Of a DNA stretch of 64,000 nucleotides, positions 58,047 through 64,000 are shown piece by piece. Under the pieces are notes generated by a model. The model was not told where the DNA came from. It searched no databases and saw only the letters and a list, made by a program, of their open reading frames with translations. Made by a program: the position numbers and the translations under genes. Within the stretch, counting starts at the first letter, position 1. Every line of letters starts with the position of its first letter. The stretch is from AG-339-G14 sp902553315 (GTDB lineage: Bacteria > Pseudomonadota > Gammaproteobacteria > Magnimaribacterales > AG-339-G14): NCBI GenBank assembly GCA_902553315.1, contig CACDKN010000001.1:372001-436000 (forward strand). Direction: 5' to 3'.

Positions 58047-58658
58047 ATGGAATTACCAGTAATTAATTCAAAAAATAAAACTTTACCTGTTTCCGATGTT
58101 TTGTTTAACCAAAACGTCAATGAAAATCTAATTTCTCAATTAGTCAATTCATTCATTGATAACAGTCATCAAGGAACTAAAGCTCAAAAAAATAGATCTC
58201 AAGTAAGTGGGGGAGGAAAAAAACCTTGGAGGCAAAAAGGAACCGGGAGAGCAAGAGCTGGTACATCAAGAAGTCCTATCTGGAAAGGCGGAGGTGTTAC
58301 GTTTGCAGCCAGATCCAAGTCGTCGGAACCAAAAAAAATTAATAGAAAAATGTATAAATCAGCAATGAGATCTATTCTTTCAAATCTAGCGAAGGAAAAT
58401 AAAATATTTATCTCTCAAGATCTGGAAATAGCATCTCCAAAAACTAAAGAGCTTTCTTTGAAACTCAAAGAAATAGGATTTGAGAAAGGTCTCATAATTT
58501 ATAAAGAGTTGAGCGACAATATGAGACTAGCTAGTAGAAATATTGCTAACTTAGAAGTAATCGAAATTAATTCTTTAAATCCTATTTCTCTTCTTAAGAA
58601 TAATTCAATTCTAATTGATAACGATTGCCTTAAGAATTTAGAGGAGCTTTACACGTGA
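58047..58658 (+). CDS. rplD: 50S ribosomal protein L4
   Basis: L4 lines the exit tunnel and in enterobacteria represses the S10 operon. The 203-aa protein has the tunnel loop QKNRSQVSGGGKKPWRQKGTGRARAGTSRSPIWKGGGVTF (about residues 44-82). Its stop overlaps the GTG start of rplW by 3 nt. Confidence 0.96.
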   Translation: MELPVINSKNKTLPVSDVLFNQNVNENLISQLVNSFIDNSHQGTKAQKNRSQVSGGGKKPWRQKGTGRARAGTSRSPIWKGGGVTFAARSKSSEPKKINRKMYKSAMRSILSNLAKENKIFISQDLEIASPKTKELSLKLKEIGFEKGLIIYKELSDNMRLASRNIANLEVIEINSLNPISLLKNNSILIDNDCLKNLEELYT

Positions 58659-58957
58659 GCAATCTTTTTCCTAATCAAGTTATTTTTTCGGGGCATATGA
58701 CTGAAAAAGCCTCTCTTGTAGGACAATTTGCAAATGCGTACGTATTTAAAGTAAGTCCAAAAGCCTCAAAAATTGAAGTAAAGAAAGCAGTAGAAGAAGA
58801 ATTCAAAGTAACTGTCAATAAAGTAAATATTCTTAACGTTAAAGGAAAGTTAAAAAGAAGCATGACAGCTAAAGGAAAAATTTCAAAAAAATCTAATTGG
58901 AAAAAGGCTTATGTCGCTTTGAAAGAAGGAGACAGAATAGAAATATCTCAAGATTAG
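58655..58957 (+). CDS. rplW: 50S ribosomal protein L23 (GTG start)
   Basis: L23 sits at the tunnel exit and is the docking site for trigger factor and SRP. The 100-aa protein starts at GTG 58655 inside the rplD stop and has SGHMTEKASLVGQFANAYVFKVSPKASKIEVKKAVEEEF, the typical L23 fold. It ends 2 nt before rplB. Confidence 0.95.
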   Translation: MSNLFPNQVIFSGHMTEKASLVGQFANAYVFKVSPKASKIEVKKAVEEEFKVTVNKVNILNVKGKLKRSMTAKGKISKKSNWKKAYVALKEGDRIEISQD

Positions 58958-58959
58958 TT

Positions 58960-59784
58960 ATGGCAGTAATAAAGGCAAAACCCACCTCACCTGGAAGAAG
59001 ATTTAGAAGCATTTCTTCTAATCCTGACTTACACAAAGGAAGATCTTATCAACCTTTGACAGAACCTAATCTAAAGTCTGGCGGTAGAAATAACGCTGGA
59101 AGAATTACTACCAGACACATCGGAGGTGGACATAAACATCACTATAGAATCATTGATTTTAAAAGGAACAAAGACAACATTCCTGCCAAGATCGAAAGAT
59201 TAGAGTATGATCCAAATAGATCAGCCCATATCGCTTTAGCTTTATATGCAGACGGGGAGAGAAGATACGTTATTGCTCCTAAAAATATAAAAGTAGGAGA
59301 CGAAATTATTTCAGGAAGTTCAGCTCCCATAAGTATCGGCAACTCTTTAGAATTAGATAACATTCCCGTTGGTACAACCATTCACTGTGTTGAGCTGAAG
59401 CCAAAAAAAGGAGCTCAAGTTGCTAGAAGTGCTGGATCCTCTGTCCAGTACGTTGCTAAAGATGCTGGGTATGCTTCTTTAAGATTAAAAAGTGGGGAGG
59501 TTCGAAAAGTGTTAACTTCTTGTAGGGCTACGATTGGAGAGGTTTCAAATTCAGAACACTCTCTAAAGTCAATTGGTAAAGCTGGAGCAAAAAGATGGAT
59601 GGGTGTTCGTCCTACCGTAAGAGGAGTGGCTATGAATCCAGTAGATCATCCTCATGGTGGAGGTGAAGGAAGGACTTCAGGAGGTAGACATCCTGTTTCT
59701 CCTTGGGGAACTCCAACGAAAGGGTTTAGAACAAGAAATAACAAAAGAACTGACTCATTTATCATCAGAAGGAGGAAGAAGTAA
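58960..59784 (+). CDS. rplB: 50S ribosomal protein L2
   Basis: L2 is essential for subunit joining and peptidyl transfer. From ATG 58960 the protein is 274 aa, beginning MAVIKAKPTSPGRRF and containing MNPVDHPHGGGEGRTSGGRHPVSPWG with the conserved histidine. An extended reading upstream re-reads the end of rplW and was rejected. The stop overlaps rpsS by 1 nt. Confidence 0.97.
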   Translation: MAVIKAKPTSPGRRFRSISSNPDLHKGRSYQPLTEPNLKSGGRNNAGRITTRHIGGGHKHHYRIIDFKRNKDNIPAKIERLEYDPNRSAHIALALYADGERRYVIAPKNIKVGDEIISGSSAPISIGNSLELDNIPVGTTIHCVELKPKKGAQVARSAGSSVQYVAKDAGYASLRLKSGEVRKVLTSCRATIGEVSNSEHSLKSIGKAGAKRWMGVRPTVRGVAMNPVDHPHGGGEGRTSGGRHPVSPWGTPTKGFRTRNNKRTDSFIIRRRKK

Positions 59785-60053
59785 TGCCTAGATCAATTAA
59801 AAAAGGTCCTTTTGTAGATCACCATCTTTTAGACAAAGTTGTTAGAGCTTCTTCAAATAATGACAGGAAACCAATAAAAACTTGGTCTAGAAGGTCATTA
59901 ATTATTCCTGAAATGGTTGGCTTAACAATTTCTGTCCATAACGGAAGGGACCACGTTCCTCTTTCCATTAAAGAAGATATGGTTGGACATAAACTAGGAG
60001 AATTCGTTCTCACAAGAACTTTCAAGATGCATTCTGGAGATAGGAAAACTTAA
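59784..60053 (+). CDS. rpsS: 30S ribosomal protein S19
   Basis: S19 forms a head complex with S13. The 89-aa protein starts MPRSIKKGPFVDHHLLDKV and has TWSRRSLIIPEMVGLTISVHNGRDHVPL and HKLGEFVLTRTF. Starts inside the rplB stop, 1 nt before rplV begins after its own stop. Confidence 0.98.
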   Translation: MPRSIKKGPFVDHHLLDKVVRASSNNDRKPIKTWSRRSLIIPEMVGLTISVHNGRDHVPLSIKEDMVGHKLGEFVLTRTFKMHSGDRKT

Positions 60054-60054
60054 G

Positions 60055-60396
60055 ATGAATGAAGTAAAAGCTAAATTAAGTCGCCTCCCAGTATCTAGCT
60101 TCAAAGTAAGATTACTTGCAGATCAAATTAGAGGAAAGTTTGTTTCAGAAGCTTTAGACATTCTCAATTTTAGTAAAAAATCTTCTTCTAAGAATCTAAA
60201 GAAACTTTTAGAGTCCGCAATAGCTAATGCAGAACATAACAATGGTTTAGATATTGATAATCTTTTTATATCTGAGATTTCAGTAGATGATGCTTTTTTG
60301 CTTAAAAGAATAAGGCCCAGAGCAAGAGGAAGGGCGGATAGAATTCAAAAAAGGTCATGTCATATTAATCTATCACTTAATACGAGAGGAATTTAA
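60055..60396 (+). CDS. rplV: 50S ribosomal protein L22
   Basis: L22 contributes the beta-hairpin in the exit tunnel (macrolide site). The 113-aa protein has PVSSFKVRLLADQIRGKFVSEALDIL and the hairpin RIRPRARGRADRIQKRSCHI. It directly abuts rpsC. Confidence 0.96.
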   Translation: MNEVKAKLSRLPVSSFKVRLLADQIRGKFVSEALDILNFSKKSSSKNLKKLLESAIANAEHNNGLDIDNLFISEISVDDAFLLKRIRPRARGRADRIQKRSCHINLSLNTRGI

Positions 60397-61047
60397 ATGG
60401 GACAGAAAGTAAATCCAATTGGAATCAGGTTAGGCATTTCTAGAGACCATAATTCAGTTTGGTACGCAGAAAAAAATAAATACCAAAAACTACTTCTAAA
60501 CGATTTCGTGGTTCGTGAGTTTTTAAAGAAACGACTAGATAATGCTTTCGTGAGTAAGATTGAAATCGAAAGACCTTCTGAGAGCGCTAAAGTTTCAATT
60601 CATACCTCTCGACCAGGGATGATAATTGGTAAAAAAGGCGAAGACATAGATAAGCTAAGAGCTGAACTATCTGAGCTTATGGAAGTTCCAGTAAGTCTAA
60701 ATATCAAAGAAATTAGAAAACCCGATTTAGACGCTCAACTAGTTGCGGCCAACATAGCAGTACAACTAGAAAAAAGGGCAATGTTTAGAAGAGTTATTAA
60801 AAGAGCGGCACAAAATTGCACAAGACAAGGTGCTTTAGGTGTAAAAGTGAGAGTTTCAGGTAGATTAGGTGGAGCTGAAATTGCTAGAGCTGAATGGCAT
60901 AAGGAAGGAAGAGTGCCATTACATACCTTAAAAGCTGATATAGATTATGGTTTCGCTGAAGCAAAAACCACTTATGGAATAATCGGCGTTAAAGTTTGGA
61001 TTTGTAGAGGCGAAGTCCAAAAGAAGAAGAATTCAATCACTGATTAA
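60397..61047 (+). CDS. rpsC: 30S ribosomal protein S3
   Basis: S3 is part of the mRNA entry helicase. The 216-aa protein has GQKVNPIGIRLGISRDHNSVWYA, the KH domain (IHTSRPGMIIGKKGEDIDKL) and GRLGGAEIARAEWHKEGRVPLHTLKADIDYG. It is slightly shorter at the C-terminus than the Escherichia coli protein. Confidence 0.97.
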   Translation: MGQKVNPIGIRLGISRDHNSVWYAEKNKYQKLLLNDFVVREFLKKRLDNAFVSKIEIERPSESAKVSIHTSRPGMIIGKKGEDIDKLRAELSELMEVPVSLNIKEIRKPDLDAQLVAANIAVQLEKRAMFRRVIKRAAQNCTRQGALGVKVRVSGRLGGAEIARAEWHKEGRVPLHTLKADIDYGFAEAKTTYGIIGVKVWICRGEVQKKKNSITD

Positions 61048-61049
61048 TT

Positions 61050-61463
61050 ATGTTTCAACCCAAGCGAACAAAATATAGAAAACAAATGAAAGGCAGAAAT
61101 ACCGGCCTTTCACAAAAATCTAATACGCTTGATTTTGGCGCTTTTGGCTTAAAAGCTACTTCAAGAGGTCAAATCACCTCAAGACAAATTGAAGCAGCGA
61201 GGAGAGCAATGACTAGGCATGTGAAGAGAGGAGCTCAAATTTGGATAAGAATTTTTCCAGACAAACCTATTACAAAAAAACCCTTAGAGGTAAGACAAGG
61301 AAAAGGAAAAGGCAATGTTGAGTATTATGTAGCTCCAATAAAACCTGGAAAAATTCTTTATGAAATGGAAGGAGTAGATGAGGAAGTTGCAAAAGAAGCT
61401 TTCGCTCTAGCTGCTGCAAAGCTTCCAATTGCCACAAAATTTATTGCAAGGAAATCAATCTAA
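61050..61463 (+). CDS. rplP: 50S ribosomal protein L16
   Basis: L16 helps position tRNA in the A site. The 137-aa protein starts MFQPKRTKYRKQMKGRNTG and has TSRQIEAARRAMTRHVKRGAQIWIRIFPDKPITKKP and the GKGKGNVEYYVAPIKPGKILYE segment bearing the arginine-hydroxylation region. Stop overlaps rpmC by 1 nt. Confidence 0.98.
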   Translation: MFQPKRTKYRKQMKGRNTGLSQKSNTLDFGAFGLKATSRGQITSRQIEAARRAMTRHVKRGAQIWIRIFPDKPITKKPLEVRQGKGKGNVEYYVAPIKPGKILYEMEGVDEEVAKEAFALAAAKLPIATKFIARKSI

Positions 61464-61651
61464 TGGCTAAAAAAAATATTGATAAAAGCTCGCAAGAATT
61501 GAAGAAGTTGAACAAGACATATTTCGATCTAAAGATGAAACATTCTAGTTCCGCTCTTAAAGAAACTCATAAGCTTTCTGAAGCTAGAAAAGATATAGCA
61601 AGAATTAAAACAAAAATTAACCAAGAAAAGAGGTCATTAAACAATGGATGA
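61463..61651 (+). CDS. rpmC: 50S ribosomal protein L29
   Basis: L29 lies at the tunnel exit next to L23. The 62-aa protein has the two-helix pattern of the family (ELKKLNKTYFDLKMKHSSSALKETHKLSEARKDIARIKTKINQE). It overlaps rplP by 1 nt and rpsQ by 8 nt. Sequence is divergent, but position and length are decisive. Confidence 0.92.
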   Translation: MAKKNIDKSSQELKKLNKTYFDLKMKHSSSALKETHKLSEARKDIARIKTKINQEKRSLNNG

Positions 61652-61907
61652 TGTTAAAAGAACAATGACCGGCTCAGTTATTAGTTTATCAGGAGATAAA
61701 TCAAGAGTTGCTCTCATTCAAAGAACAGTAAAACATAAGTTGGTTGGAAAAATTATGAAACGTTCTTCTAAAATTAGGTTTCATGACGAGCAAAATTCTT
61801 CAAAGCTAGGCGACAAAGTAAAAATTAAAGAGACTAGGCCAATTTCTAAAACCAAGTCTTGGGAATTGGTTGAGATTGTGCAGTCTGCAAAAGGAGATGT
61901 TTCGTGA
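61644..61907 (+). CDS. rpsQ: 30S ribosomal protein S17
   Basis: S17 binds 16S helix 11 early in assembly. The 87-aa OB-fold protein has RTMTGSVISLSGDKSRVALIQRTVKHKLVGKIMKRSSKIRFHDE and VKIKETRPISKTKSWELVEI, typical of the family. It overlaps rpmC by 8 nt and the GTG of rplN by 4 nt. Confidence 0.96.
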   Translation: MDDVKRTMTGSVISLSGDKSRVALIQRTVKHKLVGKIMKRSSKIRFHDEQNSSKLGDKVKIKETRPISKTKSWELVEIVQSAKGDVS

Positions 61908-62272
61908 TACAAGCTCAATCTAGGCTTTTAGTTGCAGACAATAGTGGCGCAAGAGAAGTTATGTGCATCAAAGTTCTTGGCGGATCCAAGAGAAGATATG
62001 CTCATGTTGGCGATGTTATTAAAGTTGCAATTAAAGAGGCGATTCCCACCGGAAGAGTAAAAAAAGGACAAGTTGCAGACGCAGTTATTGTTAGAACTAA
62101 AAAACATATAAAGCGAGAAGATGGATCGAGTATTAAATTTGATGACAATGCAGCTGTATTAATTAATGCTCAAAAACAACCAATTGGCACTCGTATTTTC
62201 GGACCGGTCTCTAGAGAACTTAGGTCTAAAGACTTTATGAAAATTATTTCTTTAGCTCCGGAGGTAATTTAA
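61904..62272 (+). CDS. rplN: 50S ribosomal protein L14 (GTG start)
   Basis: L14 forms an intersubunit bridge. The 122-aa protein begins MIQAQSRLLVADNSGAREVMCIKVLGG from GTG 61904, matching the family start, and has VRTKKHIKREDGSSIKFDDNAAVLIN and GTRIFGPVSRELR. AAGGAG lies nine bases upstream. It opens the spc part of the ribosomal cluster, without a visible gap from rpsQ. Confidence 0.97.
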   Translation: MIQAQSRLLVADNSGAREVMCIKVLGGSKRRYAHVGDVIKVAIKEAIPTGRVKKGQVADAVIVRTKKHIKREDGSSIKFDDNAAVLINAQKQPIGTRIFGPVSRELRSKDFMKIISLAPEVI

Positions 62273-62583
62273 TGAATAAGTTAAAAACAGGTGATGAAGT
62301 GATTATTATTTCTGGAAAGGACAAGGGAAAAACCGGAACTCTCACTAAATTTCTAGCAAAAGACAAATGCATTGTTATGGGGTTAAAAATAGTAAAAAAA
62401 CATCAAAAACCCAATCCTCAGTTAAATATTGCAGGAGGAATAATAGAAAAAGAATCCCCGATTCACATTTCTAACGTTGCAATTTACAACAAGAAATTAA
62501 AAAAAGCAGATAAGGTAAAAATACATTCTGATGAAAAAGGAAAAAAGAGAATATTTAAATCTGACGGTAAAGAAATCAAATGA
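62272..62583 (+). CDS. rplX: 50S ribosomal protein L24
   Basis: L24 is an assembly initiator. The 103-aa protein has the KOW motif GDEVIIISGKDKGKTGTLTKFL and VMGLKIVKKHQKPNP, GGIIEKESPIHISNVAIYN. It overlaps rplN by 1 nt and rplE by 4 nt. Confidence 0.96.
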   Translation: MNKLKTGDEVIIISGKDKGKTGTLTKFLAKDKCIVMGLKIVKKHQKPNPQLNIAGGIIEKESPIHISNVAIYNKKLKKADKVKIHSDEKGKKRIFKSDGKEIK

Positions 62584-63128
62584 ATACTTCAATGATTAAA
62601 AAAACTTTTTTGGAAGAAGCAATTCCAAATCTATTGAAAGATTTAAACCTCAAATCGCCTATGGCCGTGCCAAAAATAACTAAGGTCACATTAAACATGG
62701 GTCTTGGGCCCGATGCTATGAACGATAGGAAAGTTTTAGATGGAGCCATGGAGGAATTAAAATTAATTTCAGGCCAACAGCCCATAAAAACCTTAGCAAG
62801 AAAATCTGTTGCTAGTTTCAAATTAAGAGAGGGTTTTCCAATAGGTTGCAAAGTGACTTTGAGGGGAGAGAGAATGTATGAGTTTTTAGACAGATTATTG
62901 GGTATAGCTATTCCTAGAGAAAGAGATTTTAGAGGCCTAGATCCTAGATCATTTGACGGAAAGGGTAATTATTCCATTGGGATCAAAGAACACATAATTT
63001 TTCCTGAAATAGATTATGACAAGGTTCAAAAAATAAGAGGCTTAGATATCAGTATTTCAACTTCGGCAGAAACCGATGAAGCAGGTTTAAAACTTTTGTC
63101 TGCTTTAAAATTTCCATTTAAAACCTGA
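62580..63128 (+). CDS. rplE: 50S ribosomal protein L5
   Basis: L5 binds 5S rRNA and the P-site tRNA elbow. The 182-aa protein has SPMAVPKITKVTLNMGLGPD, ISGQQPIKTLARKSVASFKLREGFPIGCKVTLRG, and IPRERDFRGLDPRSFDGKGNYSIGIKEHIIFPEIDYD. It starts within the rplX stop. Confidence 0.97.
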   Translation: MNTSMIKKTFLEEAIPNLLKDLNLKSPMAVPKITKVTLNMGLGPDAMNDRKVLDGAMEELKLISGQQPIKTLARKSVASFKLREGFPIGCKVTLRGERMYEFLDRLLGIAIPRERDFRGLDPRSFDGKGNYSIGIKEHIIFPEIDYDKVQKIRGLDISISTSAETDEAGLKLLSALKFPFKT

Positions 63129-63135
63129 GGTAAAC

Positions 63136-63441
63136 ATGGCAAAAAAATCTATGATCGCACGTGAAAACAAAAGACTAAAAATGGTTGAGAAGTTTTCCAA
63201 AAAAAGATTTGAACTTAAATCTATCATAAATGACGTATCAAAATCAGAAGAAGAAAAAGATATAGCAATGAAAAAATTACAAAAACTACCTAGAGATGCG
63301 AGTCCAGTTAGACTTCAAAGAAGGTGCCAAATTACAGGAAGACCTCACGCGGTGTATAGGAAATTTGGATTATCTAGAAATAAACTTAGAGAGCTAGCCA
63401 TGAAAGGCGATGTTCCCGGATTGGTAAAGGCAAGTTGGTAA
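63136..63441 (+). CDS. rpsN: 30S ribosomal protein S14 (zinc-free type)
   Basis: S14 is a late 30S head protein. The 101-aa length and the single cysteine in RLQRRCQITGRPHAVYRKFGLSRNKLRELA show the long, zinc-independent form rather than the CxxC form. It lies between rplE (7-nt gap) and rpsH. Confidence 0.97.
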   Translation: MAKKSMIARENKRLKMVEKFSKKRFELKSIINDVSKSEEEKDIAMKKLQKLPRDASPVRLQRRCQITGRPHAVYRKFGLSRNKLRELAMKGDVPGLVKASW

Positions 63442-63457
63442 AAATAAGGAGATTTAT

Positions 63458-63853
63458 ATGAGTTTACAAGATCCTATTTCAGACATGATTTCAAGAATTA
63501 AAAACGCTCAGTTGAGGGGGCATACAAAAGTTTCTTTTGGGTCTTCAAAACTTAAAAGAGCTATATGTGAAGTTTTGCTCGATGAAGGTTTCATCAAGAA
63601 ATACGAAGTAACAGGAGATTTACCAAAACAAGAAATCGAGATAACTCTTAAGTACTTTGAGGACAAACCTGTAATCAAAGAATTTAATAGAGAAAGTAAA
63701 CCCGGCTTAAGAAAATATTTTTCGAGCCAAGATATTCCGGCTATTAAAGGAGGATTAGGAATTGGGATTCTTACTACTTCTAAAGGAGTATTAACTGACA
63801 AACAAGCTAAGACTCAAAATATTGGCGGTGAGCTAATTTGTACAATTTTTTAA
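63458..63853 (+). CDS. rpsH: 30S ribosomal protein S8
   Basis: S8 binds the central domain of 16S rRNA and, in enterobacteria, represses the spc operon. The 131-aa protein starts SLQDPISDMISRIKNAQLRGHTKVSFGSSKLKRAI and ends with GGLGIGILTTSKGVLTDKQAKTQNIGGELICTIF. AAGGAG precedes the ATG by seven bases. Confidence 0.97.
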   Translation: MSLQDPISDMISRIKNAQLRGHTKVSFGSSKLKRAICEVLLDEGFIKKYEVTGDLPKQEIEITLKYFEDKPVIKEFNRESKPGLRKYFSSQDIPAIKGGLGIGILTTSKGVLTDKQAKTQNIGGELICTIF

Positions 63854-63854
63854 T

Positions 63855-64000
63855 ATGGCTAGAAACTCTAAAAGAAAAATTAATTTCACTGACGGTGTTA
63901 AAGCTGAAGTGAAAGGACAAGTTGTAACCTTTTCAGGAAAAAAAGGCGCTATGGATCTTAATGTTCATGAACAGGTTTCTATAGAGTCAAATGAGGAATC
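63855..64000 (+). CDS. rplF: 50S ribosomal protein L6, cut by window edge
   Basis: The ATG at 63855, 1 nt after the rpsH stop, opens a frame reading MARNSKRKINFTDGVKAEV, then KGQVVTFSGKKGAMDLNV up to the window end (about 48 residues). The GQVVTFSGKKG phrase and the position after rpsH identify the N-terminal part of L6. The rest lies outside the window. Confidence 0.9.
   Translation, partial: MARNSKRKINFTDGVKAEVKGQVVTFSGKKGAMDLNVHEQVSIESNEE

Overview
The window is a contiguous piece of an AT-rich (about one third G+C by eye), gene-dense chromosome of a gammaproteobacterium. The evidence is gene order: aroQ-accB-accC, bamD divergent from rluD, rnr-rlmB, lpxC-secA, coaE-yacG, tRNA-Thr-tuf-tRNA-Trp-secE-nusG-rplKAJL-rpoBC, then rpsL-rpsG-fusA and the S10/spc ribosomal operons. 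Short intergenic gaps, many 1-8 nt gene overlaps, stripped-down versions of several housekeeping proteins and the low G+C suggest a streamlined marine lineage such as SAR86. That lineage name is inference and was not tested.

Layout. 1-9.1 kb: fatty-acid biosynthesis start (accC partial, accB), aroQ, a lone DsbD-alpha-like periplasmic domain, ilvD, trxA, rho, rsmD, a flavin reductase-like protein, a DUF4399 protein, a small zinc-ribbon membrane protein, bamD and rluD. 9.1-13.3 kb: branched-chain amino-acid genes ilvB-ilvH-ilvC and a homocysteine S-methyltransferase-type gene. 13.4-21.24 kb: tRNA-Ile(GAU) followed by a genomic island. 21.3-29.1 kb: an exported metallophosphatase, an alkylglycerol-monooxygenase-like membrane oxygenase, a crotonase-family enzyme, and a four-gene lipid-modification operon (flavoprotein, DUF1365, two cyclopropane-synthase-type methyltransferases). 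29.1-40.1 kb: tRNA-Ala, coaE, yacG, a lone TMP-synthase-like domain, argJ, secA, lpxC, rlmB, a short RNase R, rraA, small unknowns and an alpha/beta-hydrolase. 40.1-64 kb: a tRNA cluster, birA, tuf and the transcription/translation operons, cut off inside rplF.

The most unusual part is the island. The last 43-46 nt of tRNA-Ile, including CCA, are repeated twice downstream (19966-20011 and 21198-21240). This delimits two tandem units. Unit 1 (about 6.5 kb) carries a complete type I restriction-modification operon, hsdM-hsdS-hsdR, plus a translationally coupled 65-aa ORF. Unit 2 (about 1.2 kb) carries a 92-aa coiled-coil-like ORF and an HNH endonuclease with an SRA-like N-terminal region. Neither unit encodes a recognisable integrase. 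Both begin, about 60 nt after the tRNA end, with the same cluster of TATACACAG / TATGCACAG words closed by an inverted copy, and unit 1 also ends with such words. This looks like a tRNA-targeted, integrase-less family of small defence-carrying elements that stack at one site and share end sequences. The repeats could be integrase arm sites, a shared operator/promoter, or iteron/DnaA-type sites. The sequence alone does not decide between these.

The rest is mostly coherent housekeeping. A good candidate sigma70 promoter precedes the str operon (TTGACC-17-TAAAAT), and another precedes the S10 operon (TTGACA-17-TAGAAT). A structured leader precedes rplJ. The tuf stop codon overlaps the first bases of tRNA-Trp.
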